This document shows, piece after piece, positions 17,756-26,150 of a stretch of DNA of 64,000 nt (the first letter of the stretch is position 1; every line of letters begins with the position of its first letter). Source of the DNA: Zobellia barbeyronii (lineage in GTDB: Bacteria > Bacteroidota > Bacteroidia > Flavobacteriales > Flavobacteriaceae). Below the pieces are notes generated by a model. It searched no databases. It was not told the origin of the DNA and saw only the letters and a program-made list of their open reading frames with translations. Location: assembly GCF_018603515.1 (NCBI RefSeq), contig NZ_JACATN010000005.1, positions 248,001-312,000 on the forward strand. The letters run 5' to 3'. The position numbers and the translations under genes are program-made.

Positions 17756-19489
17756 TTATTTAAGACGAACTTCGGAAACCGAAGCTCCAGAAGGAATCAT
17801 CGGAAACACGTTATCTTCTTTCTCAACTTTCACTTCTAAGAAATAAGCATCTTTTGAAGCAATCATTTCTTTAATGGCTACTTTTAGGTCTTCGCGAGTA
17901 CTTACTCTTTTAGCCTCAATACTATACCCTTCGGCTATTTTTACGAAATCTGGATTTACCATAACCGTAGACGCGTATCTTCTATCAAAGAAAAGCTCTT
18001 GCCACTGGCGTACCATACCTAAATGATCATTATTCAAGACTACGATTTTCACAGGCACTTTATGTTGAAAAATTACACCCAACTCTTGGATAGTCATTTG
18101 ATAACCACCATCTCCAATAATAGCTACCACTTCACGCTCCATAGCTCCCATTTTGGCGCCAATAGCTGCAGGAAGTGCAAACCCCATGGTACCAAGACCT
18201 CCAGAAGTAATATTACTCCTGCTCTGCTTAAACTTAGCATAGCGACAACCAATCATCTGGTGTTGTCCAACATCAGTAACAATTACTGCTTTTTGTCCAG
18301 ATTCAACATTTATCTGCTCTATAACCTCACCCATAGTCAACCCTTCTTTAGTAGGGTGAATATCGTTATTGACTACCTGATCAAATTCAACTTTGTACAT
18401 CTCCTTGAACTTACCGTGCCAAGCCTCATGCTTATTTTCTTTAATCATTGGTAGCAATAACCCCAAAGTATCTTTAGAATTACCCAGAACAGCTACATCT
18501 GCATGTACGTTTTTATTGATTTCCGCTTTGTCTATTTCAAAGTGAATAACTTTAGCCTGCTTGGCATAAGTATCCAAACTACCAGTTACACGGTCATCAA
18601 AACGCATACCGATAGCAATTAGCACATCGCATTCGTTCGTTAGCACGTTGGGCGCATAATTACCATGCATACCAACCATACCTACATTTAAAGGGTGCTC
18701 GCTATCCAAAGCAGAAGTACCCATTATAGTCCATGCTGCAGGAACTCCAGACTTCTCTATTAAAGCTTTAAGCTCTTCTTCTGCTTTACCTAAAATAACA
18801 CCTTGACCCCAAACTATCAATGGCTTTTTGGCATTATTTATAAGTTGAGCGGCAGCTTCTATTGCTTGAACATCCGGTTTAGGTATAGGATTGTAACTAC
18901 GTACAGCAGTGCATTTTTCGTAACTAAAATCAAACTCATCTATCTGAGCGTTCTTAGTGATATCGATTAAAACTGGACCTGGTCTCCCTGACTTGGCAAT
19001 ATAAAATGCCTTCGCCATTATTTCAGGAATTTCAGCAGCTTCAGTAATCTGATAGTTCCACTTTGTAACCGGTGTAGAAATTCCGATAATATCAGTTTCC
19101 TGAAAAGCATCGGATCCTAACAAATGACGTGTAACTTGACCAGTAATACACACCAAAGGTGTTGAATCTATCTGAGCATCTGCCAAACCTGTTACAAGAT
19201 TAGTAGCTCCAGGACCAGATGTTGCCATAGCAACACCTACTCTACCAGAAACTCTAGCATACCCTTGAGCGGCGTGAGTAGCACCTTGCTCGTGACGCGT
19301 TAAAATATGAGTCAGTTTATCTTGAAATTTATATAATTCATCATAAACTGGCATAATAGCACCACCTGGGTAACCATATAGCAAATCCACACCCTCAGCC
19401 AACAAGCAATGTATGATAGCTTCTGCACCGCTAATTTTAAGCTTTGTTTTCTTTGGGTTCACTTCCGTTTTTATTTTAACTGTTTCCAT
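17756..19489 (-). CDS. ilvB: Acetolactate synthase large (catalytic) subunit
   Basis: Thiamine diphosphate enzyme forming 2-acetolactate and 2-aceto-2-hydroxybutyrate. 577 residues with the catalytic glutamate Glu67 in RHEQGATHAAQGYAR, the FAD-binding middle domain, and the TPP/Mg motif GDGGYQMTIQEL...VLNN near residues 455-485. The MVRQWQELFFDRRYAST segment is typical of acetohydroxyacid synthases. Second gene of the ilv operon after ilvD, 87 bases downstream. Confidence 0.96.
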   Translation of the reverse strand: METVKIKTEVNPKKTKLKISGAEAIIHCLLAEGVDLLYGYPGGAIMPVYDELYKFQDKLTHILTRHEQGATHAAQGYARVSGRVGVAMATSGPGATNLVTGLADAQIDSTPLVCITGQVTRHLLGSDAFQETDIIGISTPVTKWNYQITEAAEIPEIMAKAFYIAKSGRPGPVLIDITKNAQIDEFDFSYEKCTAVRSYNPIPKPDVQAIEAAAQLINNAKKPLIVWGQGVILGKAEEELKALIEKSGVPAAWTIMGTSALDSEHPLNVGMVGMHGNYAPNVLTNECDVLIAIGMRFDDRVTGSLDTYAKQAKVIHFEIDKAEINKNVHADVAVLGNSKDTLGLLLPMIKENKHEAWHGKFKEMYKVEFDQVVNNDIHPTKEGLTMGEVIEQINVESGQKAVIVTDVGQHQMIGCRYAKFKQSRSNITSGGLGTMGFALPAAIGAKMGAMEREVVAIIGDGGYQMTIQELGVIFQHKVPVKIVVLNNDHLGMVRQWQELFFDRRYASTVMVNPDFVKIAEGYSIEAKRVSTREDLKVAIKEMIASKDAYFLEVKVEKEDNVFPMIPSGASVSEVRLK

Positions 19490-19576
19490 AGGTCTTTATT
19501 CCTTATAATAGCTAATTCGCAGAGACCTCTCTGCTTTTGATTTCTCATCGTATTTTGAGAAACCCTTTCATATTCA

Positions 19577-21253
19577 TTAAAACTCATCGGTTACACAACC
19601 TTGCGCGGCAGATGATACTGATCGTGCGTATTTGTATAACACTCCTTTTTTAAACTTCAACTCAGGCTGAACCCAAGATTCCTTTCTTTTTGCTAATACC
19701 TCATCTGAAACCTCAACATTAATTGAATTGGTTTCAGCATCGATTGTAATGATATCTCCATCTTCTATTAAAGCGATATTACCACCCTCTTGAGCTTCTG
19801 GAGAAATATGCCCAACAACAAAACCGTGTGTACCCCCTGAGAAGCGACCATCTGTTATTAAAGCTACATCTTTACCAAGTCCCGCGCCCATAATGGCAGC
19901 AGTAGGCTTGAGCATTTCTGGCATACCTGGACCTCCTTTTGGTCCTTCATAACGAATAACTACAACATCACCTTTCTTCACCAAACCTTTACCAATACCA
20001 TCATTTGCAGCATATTCTCCATCAAAGACTTTTGCTGTTCCTTTAAATAACAACCCTTCTTTACCAGTAATTTTTGCTACAGAACCATTTTCAGCAAGGT
20101 TTCCGTATAACATACGCAAGTGTCCCGTTGCTTTAATAGGATTCTCCAAAGGCATGATTACATCCTGACCTTCTTCCAAATCCGGAAGATTTTCTAAGTT
20201 TTCCGCTAATGTTTTTCCTGTTACGGTCAAACAATCGCCATGTAGCAATCCATTTTTCAATAAATATTTCAATACCGCTGGAATTCCACCAACACGGTGA
20301 ACATCTTCCATAAGATATTTTCCACTTGGCTTTAAATCCGCTATAAACGGAGTAGTATCACTAATATGTTGGAAATCTTTTAATGTAAAGTCGATATCTG
20401 CAGCTCTTGCAATTGCTAAGAAATGTAAAACAGCATTAGTAGAACCTCCCATTATAGTCACCAAACGAATAGCGTTCTCTAAAGATTTACGCGTTACGAT
20501 ATCTAAAGGCTTAATATCTTTTTCTATAAGTAAGCGCATCTGCTTACCTGCAGCTATAGATTCTGCCTTTTTCTCATCACTAATTGCAGGATTTGAAGAG
20601 TTATAAGGCAAGGACATCCCTAAAGCTTCAATTGCAGAAGCCATAGTGTTAGCAGTATACATACCACCACAAGCACCAGCACCTGGAATTGATTTTTTAA
20701 TAATACTTCTGTATTCAGGCTCTTCCATAGTGCCCGCAACTTTCTCGCCCCATGCTTCAAAAGCAGAAACGATATCTAATTTTTTATGATTGTGACATCC
20801 TGAAGCCGTAGTACCACCATAAACTAATATTGCAGGACGGTTAAGACGCAACATTGCCATAAGAGCGCCAGGCATGTTTTTATCACAACCAACTACAGTA
20901 ACAAGACCGTCATATGACATTCCTTGAACCACAGTCTCCATTGAATCTGCAATAATATCTCTAGATGGAAGCGAGAAACGCATTCCAGGAGTTCCCATAG
21001 AAATACCATCACTTACACCAATTGTATTGAAAATAAGACCAAGCGTCTCTTTAGAATTAACACCTTCTTTTACCATTTTGGCCAAATCGTTCAAGTGCAT
21101 GTTACAAGGGTTTCCCTCATAACCGGTACTTGCGATGCCAATTAACGGTTTACTAAAATCTTCATCCTTGAAACCTATGGCATAAAGCATTGCTTGTGCA
21201 GCAGGTTGTGTTGAATCTTGTGTTACGTTCTTACTGTATTTATTCAGTTCCAT
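19577..21253 (-). CDS. ilvD: Dihydroxy-acid dehydratase
   Basis: Fe-S dehydratase making 2-oxoisovalerate and 2-oxo-3-methylvalerate. 558 residues, the usual bacterial length. Cluster ligands are Cys50 in GNPCNMHL, Cys123 in VGCDKNMPG and Cys195 in [14 protein letters not shown]. The C-terminal swivel domain includes [20 protein letters not shown]. First structural gene of the ilv operon; the ATG at 21253 follows a 257-base untranslated stretch after the attenuator terminator. Confidence 0.97.
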   Translation of the reverse strand: MELNKYSKNVTQDSTQPAAQAMLYAIGFKDEDFSKPLIGIASTGYEGNPCNMHLNDLAKMVKEGVNSKETLGLIFNTIGVSDGISMGTPGMRFSLPSRDIIADSMETVVQGMSYDGLVTVVGCDKNMPGALMAMLRLNRPAILVYGGTTASGCHNHKKLDIVSAFEAWGEKVAGTMEEPEYRSIIKKSIPGAGACGGMYTANTMASAIEALGMSLPYNSSNPAISDEKKAESIAAGKQMRLLIEKDIKPLDIVTRKSLENAIRLVTIMGGSTNAVLHFLAIARAADIDFTLKDFQHISDTTPFIADLKPSGKYLMEDVHRVGGIPAVLKYLLKNGLLHGDCLTVTGKTLAENLENLPDLEEGQDVIMPLENPIKATGHLRMLYGNLAENGSVAKITGKEGLLFKGTAKVFDGEYAANDGIGKGLVKKGDVVVIRYEGPKGGPGMPEMLKPTAAIMGAGLGKDVALITDGRFSGGTHGFVVGHISPEAQEGGNIALIEDGDIITIDAETNSINVEVSDEVLAKRKESWVQPELKFKKGVLYKYARSVSSAAQGCVTDEF

Positions 21254-21509
21254 TAAGCGCTATATAATTGGTTGTTCTATTTACAATATGTACTCTCTCT
21301 ATTCAAAGGTATTCTTTTCTTTATTTCAGCATTTTAGGTGTGGCTTTCCTATCTAAATCCAATAGTTAAAAAATTTATATAAAAATCTAATTTACAGATA
21401 CTTAACTATTAAATTTTATCATATTCAATTCGTCATTTTTCACCTATTTACCGTCATATTTGAGCCTTAAACAAGGTATATCCTTATCATAAAGCCTATA
21501 AAAACATAA
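21254..21509 (-). other. Long untranslated leader between the attenuator and ilvD
   Basis: 256 bases of AT-rich sequence without a real gene. It holds a 9-bp inverted repeat (AATAGTTAA 21361-21369 with TTAACTATT 21402-21410) and, on the minus strand, a seven-codon frame MIRIYLV (21467-21490) which is also rich in branched-chain residues but may be chance. A second ilvD promoter could lie here; I did not find a convincing one. Confidence 0.4.
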
Positions 21510-21545
21510 AAAGGCCTGTATCAAATGAATTAGATACAGGCCTTT
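21510..21545 (-). terminator. Attenuator terminator of the ilv operon
   Basis: Perfect 13-bp stem: AAAGGCCTGTATC (plus 21533-21545 read on the minus strand) and GATACAGGCCTTT (plus 21510-21522), 10-base loop, followed on the minus strand by TTTTTATGTTTTTAT. It lies 20 bases past the leader peptide stop codon. It can also end transcripts of the upstream pxp operon. Confidence 0.85.
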
Positions 21546-21567
21546 CTAAACAATGAAAATCTGCATC
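21533..21567 (-). promoter_or_regulatory. Antiterminator alternative to the ilv terminator
   Basis: GATGCAG (21567-21561, overlapping the leader stop codon) can pair with CTGTATC (21539-21533), the first arm of the terminator, with one G-U pair; inside it UUUUC (21559-21555) can pair with GAAAG (21546-21542). The two structures exclude each other. A third option, ATGAAAATC of the leader start (21622-21614) with GATTTTCAT (21561-21553), would block the antiterminator when the leader is not translated. Confidence 0.7.
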
Positions 21568-21622
21568 ACTCTCTTCTGAGAATGACATCAATTACCACGA
21601 TTGTATGAGCTTTGATTTTCAT
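21566..21622 (-). CDS. ilvL: ilv operon leader peptide (branched-chain attenuator)
   Basis: An 18-codon frame, MKIKAHTIVVIDVILRRE, with eight Ile/Val/Leu codons, seven of them in the run IVVIDVIL, followed at once by overlapping antiterminator and terminator structures and then ilvD. By analogy with ilvL of enterobacteria, a ribosome stalled for charged tRNA-Ile, Val or Leu would leave the stop-codon region free to form the antiterminator, while a ribosome reaching the stop would cover it and allow termination. It was too short for normal ORF calling. Peptide, order and spacing are directly seen; function is inferred. Confidence 0.8.
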   Translation of the reverse strand: MKIKAHTIVVIDVILRRE

Positions 21623-21627
21623 TAGAA

Positions 21628-21659
21628 CAATATTAGACAAATTGTAACAGTAGAGCAAA
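21628..21659 (-). promoter_or_regulatory. Candidate promoter of the ilv leader
   Basis: On the minus strand TTTG (21659-21656), 20 bases, then TAATATTG (21635-21628), one mismatch from TAnnTTTG. The -7 element ends only five bases before the leader ATG, so transcription from it would give a practically leaderless leader-peptide message. An unseen promoter further up, or readthrough from pxpC, remains possible. Confidence 0.45.
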
Positions 21660-21691
21660 GAATTATTCGTAGAAATACACCACTTTAATTA

Positions 21692-22531
21692 TTAATTTAA
21701 TTTGAATTGAACCTCATCGCCATATTTTTTCTGGGCAAGTACGGATATAGCCCTATCGGAAAGTTGTAATATACGTGGATACCCTCCTGTAGTTTGGCCA
21801 TCCTTCATTAGAATTATCAGTTTACCAGATGGAGTTAACTGCACCGTACCGGGAAGAGTGGCCGATGTAATCATAGAAGTTTTAAGGCCTTCTATCTTTT
21901 CTTCAAGCTTGTAAGCCATCCTATTATTTTCATTGGAAATACTGAATTTTTTTCCAAACAACATTTCTAATTGCTTATCGGAAAGGCTTTCAAACTCGGG
22001 ACCTTTAGTAACCTTCAATTCTTTTTCATCCAAGAAAGAATCTACTATTATCTTACTTATTTTAGGCTCAAAAAATGAACAAGCATCATATTCCAATTCA
22101 CTACCATCTGCGAGATGGTTTTTCTTAGTTACCGAAGAAAAGAATGAGCGACTCCCTAAAACCAAAGGTGCCTTAAATCCTCCTTTTACAGCTAAGTAAT
22201 TCCGGAAGCCTTTTTCTAGCTTTCCATAAGAGAGGATGTCCCCTTTTTTAACCTTTATTACTTCATAATTATTTACAGGTTCGTTATTGAGCGTAGCGGA
22301 AAGTAATGCGCCACCCATACTTATGTAAGTTTCCTGTTCGAAAAATAAAGTTGGACCGGTCATGGTTATTTCCAAAACTGCCGCATGCATATCATTATCT
22401 AAAAGTTGATTCACTTTTTTTGCCGAAAACCCATCCATATAACCAGCAACGGGTACTCCTTTATTCAAATAGCCATACCTACCAATATCCTGTACCGCAG
22501 TAAACAAACCAGATTTGAGGACTTTAAGCAT
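21692..22531 (-). CDS. pxpC: 5-oxoprolinase subunit C (biotin-dependent carboxyltransferase family)
   Basis: Subunit of the ATP-dependent bacterial 5-oxoprolinase PxpABC, which opens pyroglutamate to glutamate. 279 residues, family AHS2/KipA: N-terminal LKSGLFTAVQDIGRYGYLNKGVPVAGYMD is diagnostic, as are GGAxL and the C-terminal GQTTGGYPRILQLS. Its start overlaps the end of pxpB by 8 bases, implying translational coupling. Last gene of the pxp unit, followed by the ilv leader. Confidence 0.93.
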   Translation of the reverse strand: MLKVLKSGLFTAVQDIGRYGYLNKGVPVAGYMDGFSAKKVNQLLDNDMHAAVLEITMTGPTLFFEQETYISMGGALLSATLNNEPVNNYEVIKVKKGDILSYGKLEKGFRNYLAVKGGFKAPLVLGSRSFFSSVTKKNHLADGSELEYDACSFFEPKISKIIVDSFLDEKELKVTKGPEFESLSDKQLEMLFGKKFSISNENNRMAYKLEEKIEGLKTSMITSATLPGTVQLTPSGKLIILMKDGQTTGGYPRILQLSDRAISVLAQKKYGDEVQFKLN

Positions 22532-23261
22532 CTAATATGATTTTTTCAAGTTTGTAAATACCGACTTCACTCTCAATCTTATGCAAGTTATACTCGGCCC
22601 GTGTTATTTTATAAAATTGAACTTGATCCCCTACGCTTATAAAGCAAGGTTCTTTTGCTTTAGGGTCAAACATGGGTACGGAACAGTTTCCAATTATATT
22701 CCATCCTCCGGGTGAATCTTGTGGATAAATACCTGTTTGCTTACCTGCCAGACCAACAGAACCACTTAAAACCTTAGAACGTGGCTCTTCCCTCCTATCA
22801 AACTGTAAAACCTCAGGCACGCCTCCTAAATAGGTAAATCCCGGAAGGAATCCAATCCCAAAGACGGTATATACATTAGAGGTATGTAATGAAACTATTT
22901 CATCTACAGTCTTCCCTGATTTTTGAGAGATTTCCTTTAAGTCTATTCCAAAGTCTTCATCGTAGCATACAGGTAAACGCCATAAAATCTTTTCACGCTT
23001 TACTACTTTTATATCTTCCTTATACCAATTAAGCAGTTTTACCTTCAACTGATCAAAATCAATTGGCTCTTCTCTATATATAAGGGTGACGGAATTATAA
23101 GCAGGTACAATCTCCCATTCCTCTTCCTTTAAACAACACTCTTTGAGATATTGAGTAAATTGTAATATATCTTCAAGAATAGCTACATCCACTCTACCGG
23201 GCCACTCTAGTAGAATAGCATGAATGCCAAAAGGTCGTATTGAAATTGGATAACTGTTCAC
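22524..23261 (-). CDS. pxpB: 5-oxoprolinase subunit B (KipI/AHS1 family)
   Basis: 245 residues, family AHS1/KipI. Signatures are FGIGFLPGFTYLGG and the C-terminal SVGLAGKQTGIYPQDSPGGWNIIGN, where the histidine-containing pocket of carboxyltransferase-like proteins normally forms. The start is a GTG that overlaps the pxpA stop codon as GTGA, a classical coupling arrangement. Works with PxpA and PxpC in the cytosol. Confidence 0.93.
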   Translation of the reverse strand: MNSYPISIRPFGIHAILLEWPGRVDVAILEDILQFTQYLKECCLKEEEWEIVPAYNSVTLIYREEPIDFDQLKVKLLNWYKEDIKVVKREKILWRLPVCYDEDFGIDLKEISQKSGKTVDEIVSLHTSNVYTVFGIGFLPGFTYLGGVPEVLQFDRREEPRSKVLSGSVGLAGKQTGIYPQDSPGGWNIIGNCSVPMFDPKAKEPCFISVGDQVQFYKITRAEYNLHKIESEVGIYKLEKIILDA

Positions 23262-24031
23262 TTTTTAATATACATATTATGGTTTGGTAATTCTTGAGTA
23301 AGATACAATACTATTTCTAATGCAGGTGGCGTATCTCCATGAATACAAAAGGTATCTACGAAGATTGGCATTTCTTTTCCGTCAATGGTTTTTACCTTTT
23401 TATTTTTTGCCATTTCTAAGATATGCTTCAAAACCTCTTTCTTATCCGTTATTAAAGCTTTTGGCAGCTTTCTAGATACCAGACTTAAATCTACCTCATA
23501 GTTACGGTCTGCAAAACCTTCATACTTTATCCGGAATCCTTCTTTTAAGGCTTCTTTAGCTATTTCGGAGCCATAGGGAGCATACAAACAAGCATCATTC
23601 TTATATTCTTTTATTGCTTCTAAAAACAAAACTGCCAAAGTCGCATCCTTAACAATATCATTATATAGTGCTCCATGTGGCTTTATATGATGCAGCTTCA
23701 CCCCATGTTCGTCCAAAACCTCAACAAGACTATTTACTTGGCTCCTAATACTATCAATAAGTTCTTTTGCTCCTATTTCTATAGAGAGGCGGCCAAAGTT
23801 GGATATATCCGGGTATGACGGGTGGGCACCTACCAAAACACTATTCGCTTTAGCTAAGCTAACTACCTTAGTCATGCTTTCCTTATTTCCCGCATGACCT
23901 CCGCAGGCTATATTACAAGAAGAAATCATAGGCAATAGTTCTTTTTCATTGCCAACACCTTCACCAACATCACAGTTCAAATCTATATAGTTACGCGTCA
24001 TTTTGAAATTTGGAATTTCTAAAATACTCAT
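23258..24031 (-). CDS. pxpA: 5-oxoprolinase subunit A (LamB/YcsF family)
   Basis: 257 residues, family LamB/YcsF. The start of the domain reads YIDLNCDVGEG, then SCNIACGGHAG, VGAHPSYPD and KPHGALYND, all characteristic. The ATG at 24031 is preceded by AGGAGG about ten bases upstream, a Shine-Dalgarno sequence rare in this phylum, which supports the longer start; an in-frame ATG at 24001 would give the more usual short N-terminus. First gene of the pxpABC unit, divergent from the zinc-finger/DUF559-like gene. Confidence 0.93.
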   Translation of the reverse strand: MSILEIPNFKMTRNYIDLNCDVGEGVGNEKELLPMISSCNIACGGHAGNKESMTKVVSLAKANSVLVGAHPSYPDISNFGRLSIEIGAKELIDSIRSQVNSLVEVLDEHGVKLHHIKPHGALYNDIVKDATLAVLFLEAIKEYKNDACLYAPYGSEIAKEALKEGFRIKYEGFADRNYEVDLSLVSRKLPKALITDKKEVLKHILEMAKNKKVKTIDGKEMPIFVDTFCIHGDTPPALEIVLYLTQELPNHNMYIKK

Positions 24032-24141
24032 AATCTTTTAGACCTCCTGTAAGAAAACATCTTATCTTAACAAAGAATTTGTACACCAAACCATCTCTCG
24101 CAAGCCCTCGTTTCACCACAGTTTTAACATTTTTTAGTACC

Positions 24142-24172
24142 GTTTATCTAAAAAAATGCAGTTTATCTAAAA
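24142..24172. repeat. Direct repeat GTTTATCTAAAA x2 in a divergent intergenic region
   Basis: GTTTATCTAAAA occurs at 24142-24153 and again at 24161-24172, a 19-base period, about two helical turns. It lies in the 251-base region between the divergent pxpA and the 24283 gene. The arrangement fits a dimeric regulator binding one face of the DNA; the regulator is unknown. Confidence 0.4.
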
Positions 24173-24282
24173 CTAGGGTGCCGTATGTCGAATCGATATA
24201 ATATCCGCAAAAATTACAGGTTATTATTATCCCAAATCGAACTTCCCCCTCATTTTTACCGGGGCCAAATTGACCTACTGAA

Positions 24283-24726
24283 ATGAATTGTTTAGAATGT
24301 AATAAAACACTTGGTTACACCGATCACAGACAGTCTATGGACACTTTAGGTGTTGAATTATGTGATGAGCATATGCCAAGAATGTCAAAATTGATTGAAA
24401 TCAATAGTACACCTCGCGAGGCCATACAATTATATTATGGTCTAAAAGAAGCCGGCGTGTCCTCCATGTTAGAATGGTGGGACGGCTCTAAGTCAATAGA
24501 TATAGCCATTTCCAGAGTAAAACTCAATATTGAAATAGATACGGAGTACCATATGATGACTCACGAACAGGCCATAAATGACCTAGAAGAAGCTATGCAT
24601 TCTTTTAAAAATGGTTTTACCACAATACGAATACCTCATGTTCTTATAAAATATTATCTTAAAGAAACCGTTACAAATATTCTAGGGATAATGGAAGGCT
24701 TGCGTGTACATATCAAAGCGATATAA
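24283..24726 (+). CDS. Small protein with CxxC zinc-finger start and DUF559/Vsr-like nuclease fold
   Basis: 147 residues, no close family recognised. The N-terminus has Cys3-x2-Cys6 and Cys27-x2-His30, a plausible zinc knuckle. From about residue 45 it reads like a PD-(D/E)xK domain of the DUF559/Vsr kind: Asp73 in SIDIAI, then Glu84-x-Asp86 in LNIEIDTEYH with His90, a conserved-looking acidic helix and GFTTIRIPH. In that family the order is D...ExDGxxH...R(I/F). It may be a nuclease or a nucleic-acid-binding relative. It is followed after 18 bases by the GldL-related gene, so the two may be one transcript. Fold assignment is inference. Confidence 0.6.
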   Translation: MNCLECNKTLGYTDHRQSMDTLGVELCDEHMPRMSKLIEINSTPREAIQLYYGLKEAGVSSMLEWWDGSKSIDIAISRVKLNIEIDTEYHMMTHEQAINDLEEAMHSFKNGFTTIRIPHVLIKYYLKETVTNILGIMEGLRVHIKAI

Positions 24727-24744
24727 ACTTAAAACCTTATTACC

Positions 24745-25308
24745 ATGTCAAATACTACAAAGATTCTAAAGACTCCGTTGAGAATTTCAATCGCAATTTT
24801 GTTATTGGGCATGCTATCGCGCATTTTTCATTGGCCATATGCATCAGAGACTATTTTGGTTGCATTTTCGGCTATTCTCCTACTCTATAGTGTTCGTTTT
24901 TGGAAAAAAGAAACAAAACTATTCATTGATATCGTTAAGCTGGTAATGGTAGTTAGCTGGGCCCTTAATGGGGTTTTCAGAGTATTAGATTTGCCATTCA
25001 CTTTACTATTTCAAGTTCTTATTGCTATTTCTTTTATTACTTGGTTCATTATGGAAGGAACCGCTTACTTTTTAGATGAAGACCGCAGACAAAAAAACAA
25101 CATGGCAAGAGTACTATGGAATTTTGCCATGGTTATAGGAGCTTTGTCCATCATTGCCGGTAGCCTTTTAAACATGCTCAATGAAGCATATGCCATTCCA
25201 CTTCTTGCCGTGGGTATTACCATTATTGTTGCTTACATTTTGAAAGATGTTTTTGCTACAACTACTAAAGGTGAAGAAGATCACGGAAACGGCGAGTTTC
25301 AGTTGTAA
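24745..25308 (+). CDS. GldL-related multi-pass membrane protein
   Basis: 187 residues with about six predicted transmembrane helices. The early segment LLLGMLSRIFHWPYASETIL carries the HWPxA motif seen at the first helix of gliding-motor protein GldL and the family called GldL-related. It lacks the long cytoplasmic part of GldL, so a motor role should not be assumed. The charged tail (KGEEDHGNGEF) is probably cytosolic. Lies 18 bases behind the 24283 gene. Confidence 0.7.
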   Translation: MSNTTKILKTPLRISIAILLLGMLSRIFHWPYASETILVAFSAILLLYSVRFWKKETKLFIDIVKLVMVVSWALNGVFRVLDLPFTLLFQVLIAISFITWFIMEGTAYFLDEDRRQKNNMARVLWNFAMVIGALSIIAGSLLNMLNEAYAIPLLAVGITIIVAYILKDVFATTTKGEEDHGNGEFQL

Positions 25309-25716
25309 CTAACCATTTACCTATACATTAGCCTGAAAAGGTTCTATCCTGCTTTTAGATTTAGAAGTCCTACAACAACTCAAAACAAGGAGAACTACAT
25401 TGTAAGAGGCTATAAATTAAACAATAAATTCAGCTCAACAGGGCTTAATAAGGACTTACCCACCCCTTCTATCTACATTCTTATATTTTTTTTTGGTGAT
25501 TCACCACAAAGAAGACAATAATCCTAAATATTGTAGGATAAATTGTTAGATGAGTGGTTTTAAAAAAAGGATTAGGTGTTTTTAGCGCTTTTCCGTTTAT
25601 GGAATTTAATCTACTCCTTACCGATATTCCGGTTTTCAATCGAATTTAATGCCCTTTGCACGAAACAGAAGAGTGTAAACAGCGTAGGACTACGTTTTAT
25701 ATGTAAACCATTTACT
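25309..25716. other. Intergenic stretch without a recognised gene
   Basis: 408 bases. The only structure I see is TGGTGATTCACCA (25494-25506), a perfect 13-base palindrome next to a T tract, which could be an operator or a small terminator. No tRNA or convincing ORF; a frame open upstream of 25717 looks like chance. Confidence 0.4.
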
Positions 25717-25818
25717 ATGAAAGAAAAAACTACTCTAAACGATTACCTTGTTTATGCTTTTTGTGCCTTTTGCTTCCTATGGTCACTATATGTGATATTC
25801 TTTGCGACCGTGTACTAA
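25717..25818 (+). CDS. Tiny single-helix membrane protein (33 aa)
   Basis: MKEKTTLNDYLVYAFCAFCF then LWSLYVIFFATVY: a charged N-terminus followed by one hydrophobic helix of about 22 residues and no further domain. It is followed within 15 bases by a clean terminator. The same plan (KxxxK-L-YxxY-A-F, one helix, stop, terminator) recurs in the 32-residue frame at 26021, which favours both being real. Function unknown; such small proteins often associate with larger membrane complexes. Confidence 0.5.
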   Translation: MKEKTTLNDYLVYAFCAFCFLWSLYVIFFATVY

Positions 25819-25832
25819 CATCAATAAGAATC

Positions 25833-25876
25833 AATGCTCCCATACTAAACATATTAGCATAGGAGCATTTTATATA
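25833..25876 (+). terminator. Terminator after the 33-aa membrane protein
   Basis: AATGCTCC (25833-25840) pairs with GGAGCATT (25862-25869), 8 bp, followed by TTATAT. Confidence 0.65.
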
Positions 25877-25987
25877 ACTATTATTATAAGCTTCAGAATA
25901 GGTTGATTTATAAAAAACCACAAATTTAACCAATATACAACCCAAAAAATGTGGGGTTTTTCTCTGTTTACTATGCGTGCATACTTT

Positions 25988-25995
25988 TAAATTTG
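25988..25995 (+). promoter_or_regulatory. -7 element before the 32-aa membrane protein
   Basis: TAAATTTG is a perfect TAnnTTTG match, 25 bases before the ATG at 26021. The upstream half is weak (TTTA at 25967-25970, 17-base spacing). Confidence 0.35.
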
Positions 25996-26020
25996 TGCAA
26001 GGAACAATACAGAGATAATT

Positions 26021-26119
26021 ATGAAGATAAGAGACAAACTAACCTATGCCTATGTTGCGTTTAATGTGATTTTTATAATTGTAATGGCAGTTTTCCTATA
26101 TAGGAATTCTCCTTTTTAG
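26021..26119 (+). CDS. Tiny single-helix membrane protein (32 aa)
   Basis: MKIRDKLTYAYVAFNVIFII then VMAVFLYRNSPF: a basic N-terminus, one transmembrane helix of about 20 residues, and a short polar tail. It has its own -7 element and its own terminator. It resembles the 33-residue protein 200 bases upstream in size and layout and may be a diverged paralogue. Function unknown. Confidence 0.5.
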   Translation: MKIRDKLTYAYVAFNVIFIIVMAVFLYRNSPF

Positions 26120-26150
26120 AAGTCTATTAAAAATTCAAACTTAGATCACC

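Noticed and set aside
18023-18454. A 143-codon + strand frame inside ilvB.
   Set aside because: It is antisense to a well conserved gene, has low-complexity composition and no recognisable domain.
24745-25308. Calling this gene gldL, a gliding motor subunit.
   Set aside because: Only the HWPxA helix is shared; the long cytosolic GldL part and the gldKLMN neighbours are absent.
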